Source: an uncultured bacterium
GTDB taxonomy: Bacteria > Planctomycetota > Planctomycetia > Pirellulales > UBA1268
DNA: 5,239 bases
Assembly (NCBI GenBank): GCA_937959175.1
Contig: CALGAS010000522.1
Coordinates: 1 to 5,239 of the forward strand
Direction of reading: 5' to 3'
Positions 1-5,239 of the stretch are shown piece by piece; position 1 is the first letter of the stretch; each line of letters starts with the position of its first letter. The notes beneath the pieces are model-generated. The model saw only the letters and a program-made list of their open reading frames with translations, was not told where the DNA came from and did not search any database. A program made the position numbers and the translations under genes.

Positions 1-747
1 GAGCCTGAGAAACTCGGCCCGCATCAGCCGTGAGATCCCGGTCCAGCCGGTCAGCCCCAAGACGGCCATCATCTTCCAGATCGTCGGTTTCTCGACGATC
101 GCCAGCAGGGCGAGGATCAGCACCAGCGGCGGAATGCACATCACGACCTCGGTGATCCGGCTGAAGATCACGTCGAGCCAGCCGCCGAAGTAGCCGGCCA
201 GCGCCCCGACGGTGATTCCGATGGTGGCGGCGATGCCCATCGAGACGAAGCCAACCAGGAGGGCCACCGTCGTGCCGTGGATCATCTTGGCGAACACGTC
301 GACCCCTGTCTGGGTGGTACCGAACAGGTTGCGGCTGCTGGGATGGCCCTGGTCGCGGGCCGGGTTGGCCGGAAGCCCGGGCCACTCGTCGCGGCGGACC
401 GCCCGGTAGGGATCCTGGAAGACCAGCGGCCAGATCGCCCAGCTCTCCGGATCCTTGGCCTCGAGATTGGCGGGGTATTCGCCGCGGAACTTGTCGCGGG
501 CGAAGACGACCGGCTCCCAGCCGCGGTTGTAGTAGGCGAGGCAGGGGAAATAGAGCCGCCCCTTGTACTTGCAGATCACCGGCTTCGTGCCGGCGATCGC
601 CGGGGCGAAGAGGGCCACCGTCGCCAGGAAGCCGATGAAGACGAGCGCCGCCATCGCCAGCGGCATCCGTCGATAGCGGCGCCAGGCCTCCGCCCAGAAG
701 CCACGGGGCCGCGGCGGCGGGGTCGGCTCGCGTGCTGGCTCGCTCAT
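1..747 (-). CDS. OppC-like peptide ABC transporter permease, C-terminus cut by window edge
   Basis: Inner-membrane permease of a peptide/nickel-type ABC importer (binding-protein-dependent transport family, OppC/DppC/YejE branch). It would pair with the OppB-like permease to form the channel. The 249 visible codons stay open to base 1. A Pro/Arg-rich cytoplasmic start (about residues 1-28) leads into a first membrane segment (about 30-52). A long extracytoplasmic insertion (about 53-155) follows, then the FGTT-TGVDVF motif (142-152) that opens the conserved domain. Further membrane segments lie at about 158-187 and 197-218. The visible part ends in GWTGISRLMRAEFLRL (234-249), the start of the EAA loop that contacts the ATPase. 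The insertion is far longer than in E. coli OppC and recalls YejE-like proteins; it carries Cys59 and Cys69. The ATG at 747-745 overlaps the stop of the upstream permease (ATGA), with a weak GGTGAG upstream. The missing part should hold the rest of the EAA loop and the last membrane segments. Family call is firm; the exact substrate is unknown. Confidence 0.93.
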   Translation of the reverse strand, partial: MSEPAREPTPPPRPRGFWAEAWRRYRRMPLAMAALVFIGFLATVALFAPAIAGTKPVICKYKGRLYFPCLAYYNRGWEPVVFARDKFRGEYPANLEAKDPESWAIWPLVFQDPYRAVRRDEWPGLPANPARDQGHPSSRNLFGTTQTGVDVFAKMIHGTTVALLVGFVSMGIAATIGITVGALAGYFGGWLDVIFSRITEVVMCIPPLVLILALLAIVEKPTIWKMMAVLGLTGWTGISRLMRAEFLRL

Positions 748-1733
748 TCCATGCTCACCCGGGGATCGACCCACGCATAGAGGAGATCGGCGAGCAGCTG
801 GCCGGCAAGGGTCAGCAGGCTGAACAGCAGCGTCAGGCCCATGATCGTCGGGTAGTCCCGCTCGCGGAGGCTCTCGAAAAACAGCCTCCCCATGCCGGGC
901 CAGCTGAAGATCTGCTCGATGATGACCGATCCCCCCAGCAGCGCCGGCAGCGAGAGGCCCAGCAGCGTCACCAGCGGGATCAGGGTGTTGCGAAAGGCGT
1001 GATGCACCATCACCCGGATCGTCCCCGCCCCCTTGGCCCGGGCGGTGCGGATGTAGTCCTGGCGGAGCACCTCCTGGAGGTTCGTATTGATGAAGCGGGT
1101 GTACCAGGCGAGGCTGACGTAGGTCTGGCAGATCAAGGGCAGGATCGCGTGCCGGGCCACGTCGGCCAGCCAGGCGGCGGTGCCGGCGTGCGGGCCGCCG
1201 CTGGTCATCCCGAAGAGGGGAAGCTCCCAGGGTGTCCCCTCGGCCCAGAGCGAGAAGGTGACCTGCAGCGCCAGGGCCGCCACGAAGGTCGGCACGGAAT
1301 AGAGCATGTAGAGCACGAGGCTGACGGCCCGCTCATCGCCCCGGCCGCTGCGGGCGGCGGCGTAGATGCCCAGGGGAATCGAGAGCAGCCAGGTCAACAG
1401 CAGGCTGCCGGCCGAGAGGGCGAGCGTGGGACCGACCCGCTTGCTGATCAGTTCCGTGACGGGGGCCTTGCGGGAGATGCTCCGCCCCAGGTCGCCTCGG
1501 GCGACGTTTGTGAGCCAGACGAAGTAGGCCTGGTACCAGGGCTTGTCGAGGCCGTAGGCGGCCTTCATCCGCTCGAGGTCTGCGGGGTTGAGCCTGCGGC
1601 TCGGGTCGGTCTGGGAGACGACGACCGTCAGGGGGGTGCCGGGGATCGAGCGAATCAGCCCGTAGACGAGAAAGGAGATCAGCAGCAGCGTCACCAGCCC
1701 CAGCCCGAGCCGACGCACGAGGTGGTGGATCAT
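744..1733 (-). CDS. OppB-like peptide ABC transporter permease
   Basis: Inner-membrane permease of a peptide/nickel-type ABC importer (OppB/DppB/YejB family), partner of the OppC-like protein encoded next. At 329 residues it has the normal family length. The start, with hydrophobic segment 9-29 followed by IRSIPGTP (28-34), is typical: the family usually has a P-G-D/T-P turn after the first helix. A periplasmic stretch with YGLDKPWYQAYFVWL (60-74) and GDLGRSI (80-86) is also characteristic. Further membrane segments lie at about 104-127, 136-160, 192-210, 249-272 and 298-320, giving six in total. The EAA loop is at about 218-247 (RQDYIRTARAKGAG inside it). The end, YAWVDPRVSME, matches the family's terminal D-P-R motif. 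The ATG at 1733-1731 overlaps the stop of the binding-protein gene (ATGA), with GGAAG eight bases upstream. Its own stop overlaps the next start in the same way. Substrate is not determined by the sequence; peptides are the usual case. Confidence 0.95.
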   Translation of the reverse strand: MIHHLVRRLGLGLVTLLLISFLVYGLIRSIPGTPLTVVVSQTDPSRRLNPADLERMKAAYGLDKPWYQAYFVWLTNVARGDLGRSISRKAPVTELISKRVGPTLALSAGSLLLTWLLSIPLGIYAAARSGRGDERAVSLVLYMLYSVPTFVAALALQVTFSLWAEGTPWELPLFGMTSGGPHAGTAAWLADVARHAILPLICQTYVSLAWYTRFINTNLQEVLRQDYIRTARAKGAGTIRVMVHHAFRNTLIPLVTLLGLSLPALLGGSVIIEQIFSWPGMGRLFFESLRERDYPTIMGLTLLFSLLTLAGQLLADLLYAWVDPRVSME

Positions 1734-3763
1734 GGTGCCGGCTTCCAGAGGCTGCCGAAGCCCGGAGAGTAGTGAAACGGTCCGCGGGGGCTGAAGACGT
1801 AGCCGCGGAGGTCTTTGGAGAACCCGTGGAAACTGTTTCGCCAGTAGAGCCAGGTGTAGGGCTGATCCTCCCAGAGGATCTCCTGAATCCGGGCGTACTT
1901 CTCGGCCCGCTTGGCCCGGTCGACTTCGGTGCGGCCTTCGATGTAAAGCCGGTCGACCTCGGGATTGGAATAGCTGCCGAAGTTGCGGCCGGCGTTGCTG
2001 GCCCAGATGTTCTCCGACGTGTCGGGATCGGTGCCGGTGCCCCAGCCGCCGAAGGCGGCGTCGAACTTCTTCTCGAGCATGTTCTGCTGGAGCACGGTGA
2101 ACTCCGTGGGCCGGACCGCCACGCGGACACCGATCCGGTCGAGGCTCTCTTGGAGGAGCGTGCAGATGTCCTGGGCCATCGGCTGCTGGCCGCAGAGGAT
2201 CGTGAACTCAAACGGCACGCTGCGGCCGTCGATCTCCCGGTCGCGGATGCCGTCGTTATCGCGATCGATCCAGCCGGCCTCGTCGAGCAGCGCCTCGGCC
2301 CGGTCGAGATCCTGCCGGTAGGGTTCGAGCGGTTTGGTGGTGGCCATCCAGGCGGTGGGATGGAAGATACCGGTGCACGGCGTGTAGAGGCCGTGGCAGA
2401 TCGTGCCGAGCATCCGCTCGTGGTCGAAGGCATGGCTCATCGCCCGCCGCACCCGGCGGTCGGAGAAGAACGGGCTGGTGGTGTTCCAGGCGAAGTGAAA
2501 CGAGACCCATTCCGGGGCCGTGGCCTTCGTGTTCTTGGCATAGAAACTCTCGTCGATCGTCTGGGTGGTCCACTGCTCCGGCGTGAGGGCCATCTCGTCA
2601 ATCTCCCCCTTCTTGAGCGCCAACAGGGCCGTGTTGGGGTCTTCCAGGATCCGGAAGCGGATCTCTTCGAAGAACGGCACATCGCGAACCTGCCGGCCAT
2701 CGACGGTGTGCCAGGAGGGCCGTGCCCGGAGGAGAATCTCCTGGCCGCGGATGCGGCGGACGATCTCGTAGGGGCCGCCGCAGACAGGCTGGGCCTCGAG
2801 GGCAACGTGCTCCGGGCTGTCCTTGAGCGTCGGGTCGGCCTCCCAGGTATCGCCGTAGATGTGCCGCGGGATGACCGGGAAGTTGATGTTCCAGACGTTG
2901 GTGGCCAGCGGCTCGCGATGAAAGAAGACGAGGGTCTGATCGTCGTAGGCGTGCACGCCCCGCAGCTGGTCGGTGCCGCTGCGGACCGCGGGCACCGGGA
3001 CCCGGTCGTCCATGATCACGGTGAAGCTGAAGGCGACATCGTGGGCGGTGATCGGCCCGCCGTCACTCCAGACGAGATCGTCACGCAGCACGACCTTGTC
3101 GAGCGTCCCGTCGACGCTGGTCTGCCAGGAGACGACCGTCTCGGCCGAGGCGAAGGGCTCCATATGGCGGTCAAAGGAAAACAGCCCGAAGCCGGTCAGC
3201 CCGAGCACGTCGTTCTCGGCGGAGGAACTGATCAGGATCGGATTGGTGCTGTTGAGGTCGACCAGCAGGTGGCGGCTGACCGATGCCGAAAGGTCGGCCT
3301 CTCCTTCGGCCGGGAGCCGTCCGAGCGCCGAGAGGATCGTGGCGTTGTGCTCCGTGGAATCATTCTTCAGGGCGAGGGCCCCGGCCGGCGTCGCCAGCGG
3401 TGGCTCTTCGGCGAGCTCCCCGGCCAGGTCGGCAAGGGCGTCGCGGACGGGCCGATCGATCCAGGTGGTGTCGCGGTCGAGGGCCTCCAGCGGCGGCGGG
3501 GCAAAGGGGGGCTCCTCGGGAGCGGCCGGCCCGACCGGCTCAGCCGAGCTACCGGCCTCCCCGCCAGCGGCCGCCGTCTCGGGATCGGCCGGGGTGAGGA
3601 CCGGTTCCGGCTTGGGCGTCGGCTCCTCGCCGCCACCCCCGCAGCCGGCGACGAGCATCACCAATCCGGAGACGAACGCCGAGCGGGCTGCCCGCCCGAA
3701 CCACGCTGGGAAGAGCCGGCCGCCATGAGCGGCGGAACAAGGGGGCTGTGGCCGGAGCTGCAT
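1730..3763 (-). CDS. Family 5 extracellular solute-binding lipoprotein (peptide-binding)
   Basis: Substrate-binding component of the importer, a family 5 (OppA/DppA-type, SBP_bac_5) protein of 677 residues. It delivers ligand to the OppB/OppC channel. Residues 1-41 form a lipoprotein signal: Arg-containing n-region, hydrophobic FVSGLVMLVAG, and lipobox V-A-G-C with Cys41 as the lipid anchor. Residues 42-95 are a Gly/Pro/Glu/Ala-rich tether, and 96-160 are a poorly conserved stretch. The binding fold starts near 165 (LNSTNPILISSSAENDVLGL). It includes the LRDDLVWSDGGPITAHDVAFSF signature (226-247), RRVRRAMSHAFDHERML (436-452) and the C-terminal lobe to the end. D-R-D-N-D-G (500-505) is the Asp-rich loop common in this family. 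Usual family length is about 530-600; the excess is the N-terminal tether region. The start is supported by GGGAG six bases upstream and by a promoter 35-65 bases upstream. No alternative in-frame ATG/GTG/TTG fits the signal peptide. Gly at +2 after Cys is not the classical inner-membrane retention Asp, so outer-membrane attachment is possible. Ligand specificity is inferred only at family level. Confidence 0.95.
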   Translation of the reverse strand: MQLRPQPPCSAAHGGRLFPAWFGRAARSAFVSGLVMLVAGCGGGGEEPTPKPEPVLTPADPETAAAGGEAGSSAEPVGPAAPEEPPFAPPPLEALDRDTTWIDRPVRDALADLAGELAEEPPLATPAGALALKNDSTEHNATILSALGRLPAEGEADLSASVSRHLLVDLNSTNPILISSSAENDVLGLTGFGLFSFDRHMEPFASAETVVSWQTSVDGTLDKVVLRDDLVWSDGGPITAHDVAFSFTVIMDDRVPVPAVRSGTDQLRGVHAYDDQTLVFFHREPLATNVWNINFPVIPRHIYGDTWEADPTLKDSPEHVALEAQPVCGGPYEIVRRIRGQEILLRARPSWHTVDGRQVRDVPFFEEIRFRILEDPNTALLALKKGEIDEMALTPEQWTTQTIDESFYAKNTKATAPEWVSFHFAWNTTSPFFSDRRVRRAMSHAFDHERMLGTICHGLYTPCTGIFHPTAWMATTKPLEPYRQDLDRAEALLDEAGWIDRDNDGIRDREIDGRSVPFEFTILCGQQPMAQDICTLLQESLDRIGVRVAVRPTEFTVLQQNMLEKKFDAAFGGWGTGTDPDTSENIWASNAGRNFGSYSNPEVDRLYIEGRTEVDRAKRAEKYARIQEILWEDQPYTWLYWRNSFHGFSKDLRGYVFSPRGPFHYSPGFGSLWKPAP

Positions 3764-3769
3764 CCCAGT

Positions 3770-3774
3770 CTCCC
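3770..3774 (-). promoter_or_regulatory. Shine-Dalgarno site of the binding-lipoprotein gene
   Basis: Read on the minus strand this is GGGAG, ending six bases before the ATG at 3763-3761. That is ideal spacing. It fixes the start of the lipoprotein gene, which otherwise has an unusually long n-region in its signal peptide. Confidence 0.7.
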
Positions 3775-3797
3775 ACGGATTTGTGAGGAAAACCGCG

Positions 3798-3827
3798 ATG
3801 CTACGGCGGCCGGTGGAGGCGGGTCAA
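3798..3827 (-). promoter_or_regulatory. Putative sigma-70-type promoter of the peptide-transporter operon
   Basis: On the minus strand TTGACC (3827-3822; five of six to TTGACA) is followed after 18 bases by TAGCAT (3803-3798; four of six to TATAAT). Transcription would start near 3791, giving a leader of about 28 bases that contains the GGGAG ribosome site. Spacing, position and strand all agree with driving the three transporter genes. Evidence is pattern matching only, and the consensus is that of E. coli, so the call is moderate. Confidence 0.45.
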
Positions 3828-3845
3828 CCAGACCGGAAGGATCGA

Positions 3846-3879
3846 CTGCGGCAGGGCGTCGCAACCCGACTCGCCGCAG
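3846..3879. repeat. Inverted repeat / stem-loop in the divergent intergenic region
   Basis: CTGCGGC (3846-3852) and GCCGCAG (3873-3879) are perfect 7-base inverted repeats with 20 bases between them. Inside the loop GTCG (3858-3861) and CGAC (3867-3870) can form a second short stem with a 5-base loop. It lies about 20 bases upstream of the putative -35 of the transporter operon and about 125 bases before glsA. It could be a double-stranded operator for a regulator between the two divergent units, or a hairpin in a long glsA leader. There is no T-run, so it is not a terminator. In G+C-rich DNA a repeat of this size can also be chance. Confidence 0.35.
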
Positions 3880-3996
3880 GCGTGCCACCCCGACGCCGGT
3901 CTTCGCCCGTGCTATCAGGCAGACTGTCGCTCTGGCTGACCGCTGGTGGACGGCCGTGGCTCGGAAGCTGCCCGCTCCTGAATCCTGTGAACCCGT

Positions 3997-4002
3997 GGAG
4001 AG
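3997..4002 (+). promoter_or_regulatory. Shine-Dalgarno-like site for glsA, leaves the start ambiguous
   Basis: GGAGAG ends immediately before the ATG at 4003, so its GGAG core is only two bases from that codon. That is too close for normal initiation. The second in-frame ATG at 4012 lies 11 bases from the GGAG core, or 9 from the AGAG part, which is more workable. An in-frame TGA at 3988-3990 rules out any start further upstream. Confidence 0.5.
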
Positions 4003-4995
4003 ATGACCGCGATGGATGCGACGACCGAAACCCCGGCCGGCGAGTCGCTGGCCGACGTGCTCGAGGATGTTCATGCCCGGCTGCTGGCGGAGCAGGGCGG
4101 CCAGGTCGCCAGCTACATTCCGGAGTTGGCCCGCGTCGATCCCGAGCCCTTCGGGATCGCCGTGGCGGCGGTCGACGGCCGGTCGGTGGCCGTGGGCGAT
4201 GCCGGGGTGCCATTCACGATCCAGTCGGCCTCCAAGCCCTTCATCTTCGGGATGGCGATCGAGGAACATGGCCGGGAGGGCGTCTTGGCCAAGATCGGCG
4301 TCCAGCCGGTCGAGGAGGCCTTCAACGCGATCGCGCTCGATGAGGCCACCAATCGTCCCTTCAATCCGATGATCAATGCCGGTGCGATCGCGGCCACCGA
4401 TCTGGTGGGAGGCGAGGACGCCGATGATCGGCTTGCCAGCGTGCTGGAGACCTTCAGGCGTGGCTGCGGCCATCCGCTCACCGTCGATGAGGCCGTCTTC
4501 GCCTCGGAGCGGGCCACGGGGGAGCGGAACCGGGCGCTCGCCCATCTGATGCGGAGCTTCGCGATGATCGGCCCGCGACTGGAAGAGACGCTCGACCTCT
4601 ACTTCCGGCAATGCAGCCTTCAGGTGACCTGCACCGACCTGGCGATGCTCGGGGCGACGCTGGCCAATCAGGGTGTCAACCCGGCTACGAAGGAGCGGAT
4701 GTTCTCGGCCCGCACGGTCCGGGACGTGCTCAGCGTGATGCACGGCTGCGGGATGTACAACTTCTCGGGTGAATGGGATCTCCGCGTCGGGATTCCCGCC
4801 AAGAGCGGCGTCGGCGGCGGGATCGTGGCGGTGATCCCCGGCCTGGCGGGAGTCGCCACCTTCTCGCCGCGGCTCGACGAGAAGGGCAACAGCGTCCGGG
4901 GGATCAAGGCCTTTCAGATGCTCGCCGAGCGGTTTCACCTGCATCTCTTCGACGATCGCCGCCTCCGCGAGGAGGCGGTGGCGAGCCTTCGGTAG
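4003..4995 (+). CDS. glsA: Glutaminase (L-glutamine amidohydrolase)
   Basis: Cytoplasmic enzyme that hydrolyses L-glutamine to L-glutamate and ammonia; serine-dependent glutaminase family with a beta-lactamase-like fold. At 330 residues it is a slightly long single-domain form with no signal peptide. The S-x-x-K pair in QSASKPF (74-80) gives Ser75 as nucleophile and Lys78 as general base. Other expected active-site residues are present: Asn125 in NPMINAGAIA, Glu169 and Asn176 in ASERATGERN, Tyr200 in LDLYFRQCS, Tyr252 in CGMYNFSGEW, and Val270 in KSGVGGG. The SKPF and FSP-LDEKGNSVRG wording resembles the actinobacterial-type glutaminases more than E. coli YbaS. Some of those carry extra STAS or cyclic-nucleotide domains; none is present here. 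The start is either ATG 4003 or ATG 4012 (three residues shorter); the ribosome site slightly favours 4012. The gene is divergent from the transporter operon, stands alone, and is followed by its own terminator. Function is confident; physiological role (nitrogen supply or acid tolerance) is inference. Confidence 0.96.
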   Translation: MTAMDATTETPAGESLADVLEDVHARLLAEQGGQVASYIPELARVDPEPFGIAVAAVDGRSVAVGDAGVPFTIQSASKPFIFGMAIEEHGREGVLAKIGVQPVEEAFNAIALDEATNRPFNPMINAGAIAATDLVGGEDADDRLASVLETFRRGCGHPLTVDEAVFASERATGERNRALAHLMRSFAMIGPRLEETLDLYFRQCSLQVTCTDLAMLGATLANQGVNPATKERMFSARTVRDVLSVMHGCGMYNFSGEWDLRVGIPAKSGVGGGIVAVIPGLAGVATFSPRLDEKGNSVRGIKAFQMLAERFHLHLFDDRRLREEAVASLR

Positions 4996-5000
4996 CCGGC

Positions 5001-5064
5001 GGGGTTTGGGAGAAGTCCCGGCGGTTGGTTGGTTGGGCGAGCGGATTGGGCGGGTTGGTGGTGA
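5001..5064 (+). other. G-rich tract with possible two-tetrad G-quadruplex in the glsA 3' region
   Basis: Just after the glsA stop the coding strand is dominated by G and T. Four regularly spaced G-pairs separated by TT occur at 5023-5037, followed by G-triplets at 5048-5050 and 5052-5054. GG-TT-GG-TT repeats are the pattern of two-layer quadruplexes such as the thrombin aptamer. The heptamer TTGGGCG occurs twice (5033-5039 and 5047-5053). The tract would lie in the glsA transcript, upstream of the terminator. Whether it folds or acts is unknown. Confidence 0.3.
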
Positions 5065-5071
5065 GCGGTTT

Positions 5072-5110
5072 TGCGGGCTTCCGGGGGCGTCTCTTGCCCA
5101 ACGGCCCGCA
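5072..5110 (+). repeat. Inverted repeat upstream of the terminator
   Basis: TGCGGGC (5072-5078) and GCCCGCA (5104-5110) form a perfect 7-base stem enclosing 25 bases. In RNA it would stack directly before the terminator hairpin and could protect the 3' end of the glsA message. No U-run follows it, so it is not itself a terminator. The same bases could instead pair elsewhere in the G-rich tract: GCCCAA at 5096-5101 complements TTGGGC at 5033-5038 and at 5047-5052. Confidence 0.3.
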
Positions 5111-5112
5111 GT

Positions 5113-5142
5113 CCCCCCGGCTCGCGCCGGGGGGCTTTTATT
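5113..5142 (+). terminator. Intrinsic (Rho-independent) terminator of glsA
   Basis: A perfect 9-base G+C stem, CCCCCCGGC (5113-5121) with GCCGGGGGG (5126-5134), closes a TCGC tetraloop and is followed by CTTTTATT. AG (5110-5111) and CT (5135-5136) can add two more pairs around a bulged T. The T-run lies only on the plus-strand side, so it ends rightward transcription from glsA, whose stop is about 115 bases upstream. Confidence 0.88.
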
Positions 5143-5210
5143 GCGTATCCCGCGCGCAGAATACGGGTTCGCGAGGGGTGGCCGGTGCCAATCGAGCCGG
5201 CGTGAGGAAA

Positions 5211-5239
5211 TCGAGCGAAGCCCGGAAGGCGAAGCTCGA
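5211..5239. repeat. Inverted repeat running into the right window edge
   Basis: TCGAGC (5211-5216) and GCTCGA (5234-5239) are perfect inverted repeats. Between them symmetric GAA/GAA (5217-5219, 5231-5233) flanks a further GCC/GGC pairing (5220-5222, 5228-5230) and a 5-base loop. The outer stem reaches the last base of the window, so it may extend further. The remaining bases 5143-5210 hold no supported gene. The role is unknown; it could be one half of a larger palindrome or a dispersed intergenic repeat. Confidence 0.35.

Noticed and set aside
732..1772. Plus-strand open frame opposite the OppB-like gene, and the shorter one at 277-780 opposite the OppC-like gene
   Set aside because: Both are antisense to conserved membrane proteins and give Gln/Gly/Arg-rich translations with no family resemblance.
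1333..2433. Minus-strand frame of 366 codons overlapping the binding protein and OppB in another frame
   Set aside because: Ser/Arg/Pro-rich out-of-frame shadow of two well-supported genes, with no independent start signal.
3890..3918. Possible glsA promoter with an extended -10-like TGCTATCAG at 3910-3918
   Set aside because: No acceptable -35 lies at the right distance and the -10 match is poor, so I cannot place the glsA promoter.
1772..4006. A 744-codon plus-strand open frame covering the binding-lipoprotein gene on the opposite strand
   Set aside because: It is the antisense shadow of a clearly conserved family 5 binding protein. Its translation has no recognisable domain and is low-complexity in Gly, Arg, Glu and Val, as expected from G+C-rich antisense. 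It also runs across the divergent promoter region to the glsA start.
3783..4343. Possible small plus-strand gene starting with GTG in the divergent intergenic region and running into glsA
   Set aside because: It lies in the wrong frame over the glsA catalytic region, has no convincing ribosome site, and its translation is Arg/Gly-rich noise.
3658..4944. A 428-codon minus-strand open frame antisense to glsA
   Set aside because: The glsA frame has all active-site residues of glutaminase. The antisense translation is His/Arg/Gly-rich without motifs, and no ribosome site supports it.
5144..5167. Short inverted repeat CGTAT / ATACG (5144-5148, 5161-5165) after the terminator
   Set aside because: Only five bases with a 12-base loop; easily chance, and no T-run or gene to attach it to.

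Overview
The window comes from a G+C-rich bacterial chromosome, roughly two-thirds G+C by eye. A member of the Planctomycetota is the best guess. That is an inference from two things: the long periplasmic insertion in the OppC-like permease, and the long Pro/Glu-rich tether on the lipoprotein binding protein. There is no rRNA or other marker to confirm it. I see no CRISPR array, insertion sequence, tRNA or prophage gene.

Left part, 1-3763, minus strand: three genes of a peptide/nickel-type (Opp/Dpp) ABC importer in the order binding lipoprotein (1730-3763), OppB-like permease (744-1733), OppC-like permease (1-747, cut by the left edge). Both junctions are 4-base ATGA overlaps, where the start codon of the next gene overlaps the stop of the previous one. 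The genes are therefore almost certainly one operon with coupled translation. No ATPase is visible; the OppD/OppF partner(s) would be expected beyond the left edge. A plausible sigma-70-like promoter (-35 at 3822-3827, -10 at 3798-3803, 18-base spacer) and a clear Shine-Dalgarno (3770-3774) precede the lipoprotein gene.

Middle, 3764-4002: a 239-base divergent intergenic region. It holds the operon promoter, a stem-loop (3846-3879) and the leader of the rightward gene. No convincing promoter was found for the rightward gene.

Right part, 4003-4995, plus strand: a serine-dependent, beta-lactamase-fold glutaminase (glsA) with all expected active-site residues. A G-rich 3' untranslated stretch follows, then a strong intrinsic terminator (5113-5142). 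The last ~95 bases hold no confident gene, but end in an inverted repeat that runs into the window edge.

Functionally, the importer would bring in oligopeptides and the glutaminase would turn L-glutamine into glutamate and ammonia. Both fit nitrogen or amino-acid scavenging, but the genes are divergently transcribed and any shared regulation is only inferred. Overall this is ordinary metabolic/transport DNA. The less explained parts are the intergenic stem-loop, the G-rich tract after glsA, and the inverted repeat at the right edge.
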